From assembly GCA_023150215.1 (NCBI GenBank), contig JAKLLJ010000002.1, positions 1 to 42,343 on the forward strand: 42,343 nucleotides of DNA, read 5' to 3'. A program made the translations under genes and the position numbers. Shown piece after piece: positions 38,623 through 42,343 of the stretch; the stretch's first letter is position 1; each line of letters begins with the position of its first letter. Below the pieces are notes generated by a model. It was not told the origin of the DNA. It saw only the letters and a program-made list of their open reading frames with translations, and did not search any database. The DNA is from Thauera sp. GTDB taxonomy: Bacteria > Pseudomonadota > Gammaproteobacteria > Burkholderiales > Rhodocyclaceae.

Positions 38623-39887
38623 TTGAAAGTCACCCTTTCCGGTTCGGGTTTGCACGGGTCGAGTTTGCTATACCACGGCATCAGCAGGAAGAAGGCGAAA
38701 TACAACACCGAGCAGATCTGCGACACCAGCGTACGACCCGGGGTCGGAGCCAGCACACCGAGGTAGCCGAGGATGAAGAAGCACACCAGGAAGATCGCCA
38801 GGACCGTCTTGAAGATCGGCCCCTTGTAGCGGATCGACTTCACCGGGCTACGATCGAGCCAGGGCAGGAAGGCAATGATCACCACCGAGGCGCCCATGGC
38901 CACCACGCCCCAGAACTTCGCATCGAGGCCGAACAGCGGATAGGTCACCGCGCGCAGGATCGAATAGAAGGGCGTGAAGTACCACACCGGCGCAATGTGC
39001 GGCGGCGTCTTCAGCGGGTCGGCCGGGATGAAGTTGTTGAACTCGAGGAAGTAGCCACCACCCTCGGGCATGAAGAACACCACGGCACTGAAGAAGAAGA
39101 GGAAAGCCACGACGCCGACGATGTCCTTCACCGTGTAGTACGGGTGGAAGGGAATGCCGTCGAGCGGCTTGCCGGTCGCATCCTTTTTCTTCTTGATCTC
39201 GACGCCGTCGGGGTTGTTCGAGCCGACTTCGTGCAGCGCGACGATGTGTGCGAGCACCAGGCCGATCAGCACCAGCGGCACCGCGATGACGTGGAAGGAG
39301 AAGAAGCGGTTCAGCGTGGCGTCGCCAATGACGAAGTCGCCGCGGATCACCAGCGACAGATCCGGCCCGATGATCGGGATCGCCGAGAACAGGTTCACGA
39401 TCACCTGCGCGCCCCAATAGGACATCTGCCCCCAGGGCAGCAGATAGCCCATGAAGGCCTCTGCCATCAGCGCCAGGAAGATCAGCGTGCCGAAGACCCA
39501 GATCAGTTCGCGCGGCTTGCGATAGGAACCGTAGATCAGGCCGCGGAACATGTGCAGATACACCACGACGAAGAAAGCCGAGGCGCCGGTCGAGTGCAGG
39601 TAACGGATCAGCCAGCCGCCCGGCACTTCGCGCATGATGTATTCGACGCTGGCGAACGCCACCGGCACGCCGGAGGCATTGAGCGAGGCGTCCGGCTTGT
39701 AGTGCATCACCAGGAAGATGCCGGTGACGATCTGGATGACCAGCACCATAAGCGCCAGCGAACCGAAGAAGTACCAGAAGTTGAAATTCTTCGGCGCGTA
39801 ATACTCCGACAGATGCGCCTTCCAGGTGGACGTGAGCGGGAAGCGCTCATCGATCCAGTTGAGAACGGCTTGGGATTTGGTGGTCAT
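38619..39887 (-). CDS. petB: Cytochrome b of the bc1 complex
   Basis: Cytochrome b carries both quinone sites and two b hemes. The 422-residue protein is the long, unsplit bacterial form with about eight to nine membrane helices. Recognisable elements are FNFWYFFGSLALMVLVIQIVTG (helix A, shown in part), the heme-ligand region HSTGASAFFVVVYLHMFRGL, GYLLPWGQMSYWGA, the Qo motif PEGGGYFLE-like loop followed by PPHIAPVWYFTPFY, and a C-terminal helix. The gap to petA is three bases and the overlap with petC is four. Confidence 0.97.
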   Translation of the reverse strand: MTTKSQAVLNWIDERFPLTSTWKAHLSEYYAPKNFNFWYFFGSLALMVLVIQIVTGIFLVMHYKPDASLNASGVPVAFASVEYIMREVPGGWLIRYLHSTGASAFFVVVYLHMFRGLIYGSYRKPRELIWVFGTLIFLALMAEAFMGYLLPWGQMSYWGAQVIVNLFSAIPIIGPDLSLVIRGDFVIGDATLNRFFSFHVIAVPLVLIGLVLAHIVALHEVGSNNPDGVEIKKKKDATGKPLDGIPFHPYYTVKDIVGVVAFLFFFSAVVFFMPEGGGYFLEFNNFIPADPLKTPPHIAPVWYFTPFYSILRAVTYPLFGLDAKFWGVVAMGASVVIIAFLPWLDRSPVKSIRYKGPIFKTVLAIFLVCFFILGYLGVLAPTPGRTLVSQICSVLYFAFFLLMPWYSKLDPCKPEPERVTFK

Positions 39888-39890
39888 CGC

Positions 39891-40484
39891 TTATGCCTTC
39901 CCGTCATCGCCAACAAGAATGGTGGTGTCCGCGAGGTATTGGTGCGGAGGCACCTCGAGGTTGTCCGGCGCCGGCATGCTGCTGTAGACGCGACCGGCGA
40001 GATCGAACAGCGAGCCATGACAGGGGCACAGGAAGCCACCCGGCCAATCCGCGGTCATGCCGCCCTCGGCACCGATCTTGAACTTCTCGGACGGCGAGCA
40101 GCCGAGATGGGTGCAGATGCCGACCGTGACCAGGTACTCCGGCTTGATCGAACGATGCTTGTTCTTCGCGTACTCCGGCTGCTGCGGCTTGTCGGAGTTC
40201 GGGTCGCTGACCTTGCCCTCCGTCTTGTCTAGCGAGGCAAGCATCTCGGGCGTGCGGCGCAGGATCCACACCGGCTTGCCACGCCACTCCACCGTCATCA
40301 TCTCGCCCGGCTTCAGCTTGCTGACGTCCGCCTCGACCGGCGCACCGGCCGCTTTCGCGCGTTCGGACGGCGTCAGGCTGGCGACGAACGGCACCGCGGT
40401 CGCTACCGCGGCCACGCCGCCCGCGGCGGACGTCGCCAGCAGCAGAGTGCGGCGACTGCTGTCCATTTTCTGATCAACGCTCAT
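39891..40484 (-). CDS. petA: Rieske iron-sulfur subunit of the bc1 complex
   Basis: The start MSVDQKMDSSRRTLLL gives 197 residues and has AAGAGG upstream; the longer reading frame is upstream non-coding sequence. A Tat-type signal anchor (SSRRTLLLATSAAGGVAAVA) inserts the folded protein. The [2Fe-2S] ligands are in CTHLGC (Cys124, His126, with disulfide Cys129) and CPCHG (Cys153, disulfide Cys155, His156). It is first in petABC, behind a promoter with a perfect -10 box at 40541-40536. Confidence 0.97.
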   Translation of the reverse strand: MSVDQKMDSSRRTLLLATSAAGGVAAVATAVPFVASLTPSERAKAAGAPVEADVSKLKPGEMMTVEWRGKPVWILRRTPEMLASLDKTEGKVSDPNSDKPQQPEYAKNKHRSIKPEYLVTVGICTHLGCSPSEKFKIGAEGGMTADWPGGFLCPCHGSLFDLAGRVYSSMPAPDNLEVPPHQYLADTTILVGDDGKA

Positions 40485-40535
40485 GAGCCTCTTCCCAAAA
40501 GGAAAACGAAAGACCTGGATACAAATAACTGCGAG

Positions 40536-40541
40536 ATTATA
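40536..40541 (-). promoter_or_regulatory. Candidate -10 box of petABC
   Basis: A perfect TATAAT reads on the minus strand 51 bases before the petA ATG, within an AT-rich patch of the 187-base gap after recR. The -35 region (TTTCTC or TTCTCT at 16-17 bases) is weak, so an activator may be needed. Confidence 0.5.
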
Positions 40542-40671
40542 TCTAAGACGCCTCGGCAGAGAAAGCATGGGAGGCAGATCGCCAGCCGGAACAAGGCTTT
40601 CCGCAACAAAGACGATCGCAATCATCATGCCGGGGGAAGCCCGCACGGCGCGCCGACAGACGCCCTTCGAC

Positions 40672-41265
40672 TCAGACCGCCCGCCGCTCGACGAGCGCCT
40701 GGGCGATGGTGCCGATGTCCGTATGCTCCAGCTCGCCCCCCACTGGCACGCCGCGCGACAGCCGGCTCACCTTCACCCCGCGCGCCGCAAGCAGGCTCGC
40801 GACAGTATGCGCGGTGGCTTCGCCCTCGTTGGTGAAGTTGGTCGCCAGGATCACCTCGCGCACGCCCTCCTCGGTCGCGCGCGCAAGCAGTTTGTCCAGC
40901 CGCAGTTCGCGCGGACCGACGCCGTCGAGCGGCGACAGCCGGCCCATCAGGACGTAGTAGAGCCCGCTGTAGGAGTGCGTCTGCTCGATCATCGCCAGAT
41001 CGGCAGGCATCTCCACCACGCACAGCAGGGTGGCATCGCGGCGCGGATTGGCACAGCGCGGACAGACGCGCTCTTCGGTGAAGCTGTTGCAGCGCTCGCA
41101 ATGGCGCAGCACCTCGAGCGCGTGAATGAGCGCACGACCGAGCCGCGCCGCGCCGTGCTGGTCGCGTTGCAGCAGGTGGTAGGCCATGCGCTGCGCAGAC
41201 TTGGGCCCCACCCCGGGCAGGCAGCGCAGGGACTCGATCAGCTCGTCGAGGCTGGACGGCGACAT
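40672..41265 (-). CDS. recR: Recombination mediator RecR
   Basis: RecR acts with RecO and RecF to load RecA at gaps. The 197 residues are standard. The N-terminal helix-hairpin-helix is in [17 protein letters not shown] (16-32), the zinc finger has Cys56, Cys59, Cys68 and Cys71, and the Toprim domain follows with [14 protein letters not shown] and the [13 protein letters not shown] segment. It starts ten bases after the ybaB stop, completing the widespread dnaX-ybaB-recR order. Confidence 0.97.
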   Translation of the reverse strand: MSPSSLDELIESLRCLPGVGPKSAQRMAYHLLQRDQHGAARLGRALIHALEVLRHCERCNSFTEERVCPRCANPRRDATLLCVVEMPADLAMIEQTHSYSGLYYVLMGRLSPLDGVGPRELRLDKLLARATEEGVREVILATNFTNEGEATAHTVASLLAARGVKVSRLSRGVPVGGELEHTDIGTIAQALVERRAV

Positions 41266-41275
41266 CGGGGCGCGC

Positions 41276-41599
41276 TCAGAACGGCAGCTTCATGCCCGGC
41301 GGTAGGTTGAGGCCGGCGGTGACACTGGCCATCTTCTCCTGGGTCGCAGCCTCGACCTTGCGCACCGCATCGTTGAGTGCTGCGGCAACCAGATCCTCGA
41401 GCATCTCCTTGTCGTCCATCACCGACGCGTCGATCGACACGCGGCGCACGTCGTACTTACAGGTCATCTGCACCTTGACCATGCCGGCGCCGGATTGGCC
41501 CTCGACCTCGATCGAGCCGAGCTGGTCCTGCATCTTCTTCATGTTTTCCTGCATCTGCTGGGCCTGCTTCATCAGGCCTGCGATCCCGCCTTTCATCAT
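41276..41599 (-). CDS. ybaB: YbaB/EbfC family nucleoid-associated protein
   Basis: The start [17 protein letters not shown] gives 107 residues, with GGAG upstream. The in-frame extension to 41695 is non-coding. The protein is a dimeric DNA-binding 'tweezer' of the YbaB/EbfC family: an N-terminal Met/Gln-rich helix, then the [27 protein letters not shown] sheet (in part), and a C-terminal helix with [11 protein letters not shown]. Position between dnaX and recR is the conserved one. Confidence 0.95.
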   Translation of the reverse strand: MMKGGIAGLMKQAQQMQENMKKMQDQLGSIEVEGQSGAGMVKVQMTCKYDVRRVSIDASVMDDKEMLEDLVAAALNDAVRKVEAATQEKMASVTAGLNLPPGMKLPF

Positions 41600-41691
41600 G
41601 CTGGGTTCTCCGTCGAATTGCTTGGGGTAAGGGATTGGGGTGAGGGAATCCGCCGCGAGGGCAGGAAGGCGCGAACGCGCTGCGTGCGCCT
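41600..41691 (-). other. dnaX-ybaB spacer with hairpin
   Basis: GAAGGCGC (41665-41672) and GCGCCTTC (41686-41693) are perfect 8-bp arms that overlap the dnaX stop codon. Part of the left arm (GGAAGGCGCGAAC, 41664-41676) matches the REP half-site seen at the window start. No T-run follows, so it is probably not a terminator. It may be a decayed REP copy or an mRNA-stabilising stem. Confidence 0.5.
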
Positions 41692-42343
41692 TCAAAGGGG
41701 TTTCACGGTGCTCTCGACCAGGGTGGCGTCGAAGCGCTCGATCAGCTCGCGCACAAAGGGGTCGGCCTCAAGCGCTGCCACCGCTTCGGCGTGGCGCGCG
41801 CGACGCTCGATCTCGTCGCGCTGGGCGGGGGTCTCGCCGGCAATGTCGCCGATCGTGATCCGCACCGCAAGCGTGCACCCGAGCGCTGCCGAAAGCTGCT
41901 CCTGCAGGCGGTCGGCTGCGCCACGATTCATGTCCAGCAGGTGACGGTGGGCGGACGACAGGCGCAACTGAAGGGCTTCATCGGTGCATTCGACCCATTC
42001 GCAGTGCTGTGCCAGCTCACGCACCAGGCCACCCAGGCCGAGCGCACGGATCAGGCCACGCAAGTCGCCGAGGGCGAGCAGCGCAGCGGCGTCGCCGCTT
42101 GCGGCCGCACGTGCCGGCAGCGCTGCCGCGCCCGCAGGCAGCGGCGCGGCAGCGACTGCCGCGGTGAGCTCGGACGGGGATGCGGCCCCCTTCGCCATGG
42201 CTGCTCGCCCCGATGACGGGCGATCCGGCGATGATGGCGCGTAAGCGTCGGCGCTGCCATTGCGGGATTCGCGGGCAGGCGGTGCGTCGTCGTCGGCATA
42301 GGCTTCGGGGGGCAAATCCTCCCAGGGCGGCATGTCGCCAGGC
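41692..42343 (-). CDS. dnaX: DNA polymerase III subunit tau/gamma, C-terminal part (partial)
   Basis: The reading frame is open to the right edge, so the N-terminal AAA+ domain and any frameshift site are outside the window. What remains is about 217 residues: an Ala/Pro/Ser-rich linker (about the first 100), then the tau C-terminal domain with [51 protein letters not shown] and ending [12 protein letters not shown]. This domain contacts the polymerase alpha subunit. The call rests on these features and on the downstream ybaB-recR genes. Confidence 0.88.
   Translation of the reverse strand, partial: PGDMPPWEDLPPEAYADDDAPPARESRNGSADAYAPSSPDRPSSGRAAMAKGAASPSELTAAVAAAPLPAGAAALPARAAASGDAAALLALGDLRGLIRALGLGGLVRELAQHCEWVECTDEALQLRLSSAHRHLLDMNRGAADRLQEQLSAALGCTLAVRITIGDIAGETPAQRDEIERRARHAEAVAALEADPFVRELIERFDATLVESTVKPL

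Overview
This is a gene-dense, GC-rich chromosomal window from a betaproteobacterium. The order petABC-sspA-sspB, the dusB-fis pair, purH-purD-hemF, and protein sequences typical of Rhodocyclales/Zoogloeaceae suggest a Thauera/Azoarcus-like organism. That lineage call is an inference from gene order and sequence style, not from a search. There is no prophage, insertion sequence or CRISPR array. Nearly all genes are housekeeping. Layout: (1) 1-5403, plus strand: a REP-type inverted repeat pair, then dusB-fis, purH, purD and hemF. (2) 5451-5485: a bidirectional terminator between hemF and the minus-strand heme operon hemC-hemD-hemX-hemY (9976 down to 5516). (3) ppc (10269-13031, plus) facing a LytTR response regulator/LytS-type kinase pair (minus), which diverges from argH. 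(4) argH is followed by a Ser/Thr kinase fused to a cyclic-nucleotide-binding domain and a fructosamine-3-kinase-type enzyme. (5) 18640-21676: an accessory four-gene cassette encoding a Tat-exported protein of unknown function, a PqqD-like protein, an HPr-kinase-like protein and a PF14907-type nucleotidyltransferase. The genes are almost seamlessly coupled. This is the least understood system in the window. (6) grxD, then the minus-strand run hemA-prfA-prmC, then tRNA-Phe with a near-perfect promoter, then a cluster of four REP repeats. (7) A TctDE/QseBC-like two-component system, then groES-groEL under a perfect CIRCE operator, with a secreted glycosidase-like gene starting at the edge of the groE promoter. 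(8) tamA with fbp (minus), dadA (plus), then the minus-strand stretch bacteriohemerythrin-sspB-sspA, cytochrome bc1 (petABC), recR-ybaB and the 3' part of dnaX, which runs off the right edge. Functionally, the window supplies most of the path to heme: hemA, hemC, hemD and hemF, with hemX and hemY as accessory membrane proteins. It also carries the end of purine synthesis (purH, purD), the last step of arginine synthesis (argH), anaplerosis and gluconeogenesis (ppc, fbp), the respiratory bc1 complex, protein folding (groESL), translation termination (prfA and its methylase prmC) and recombination/replication factors (recR, ybaB, dnaX).
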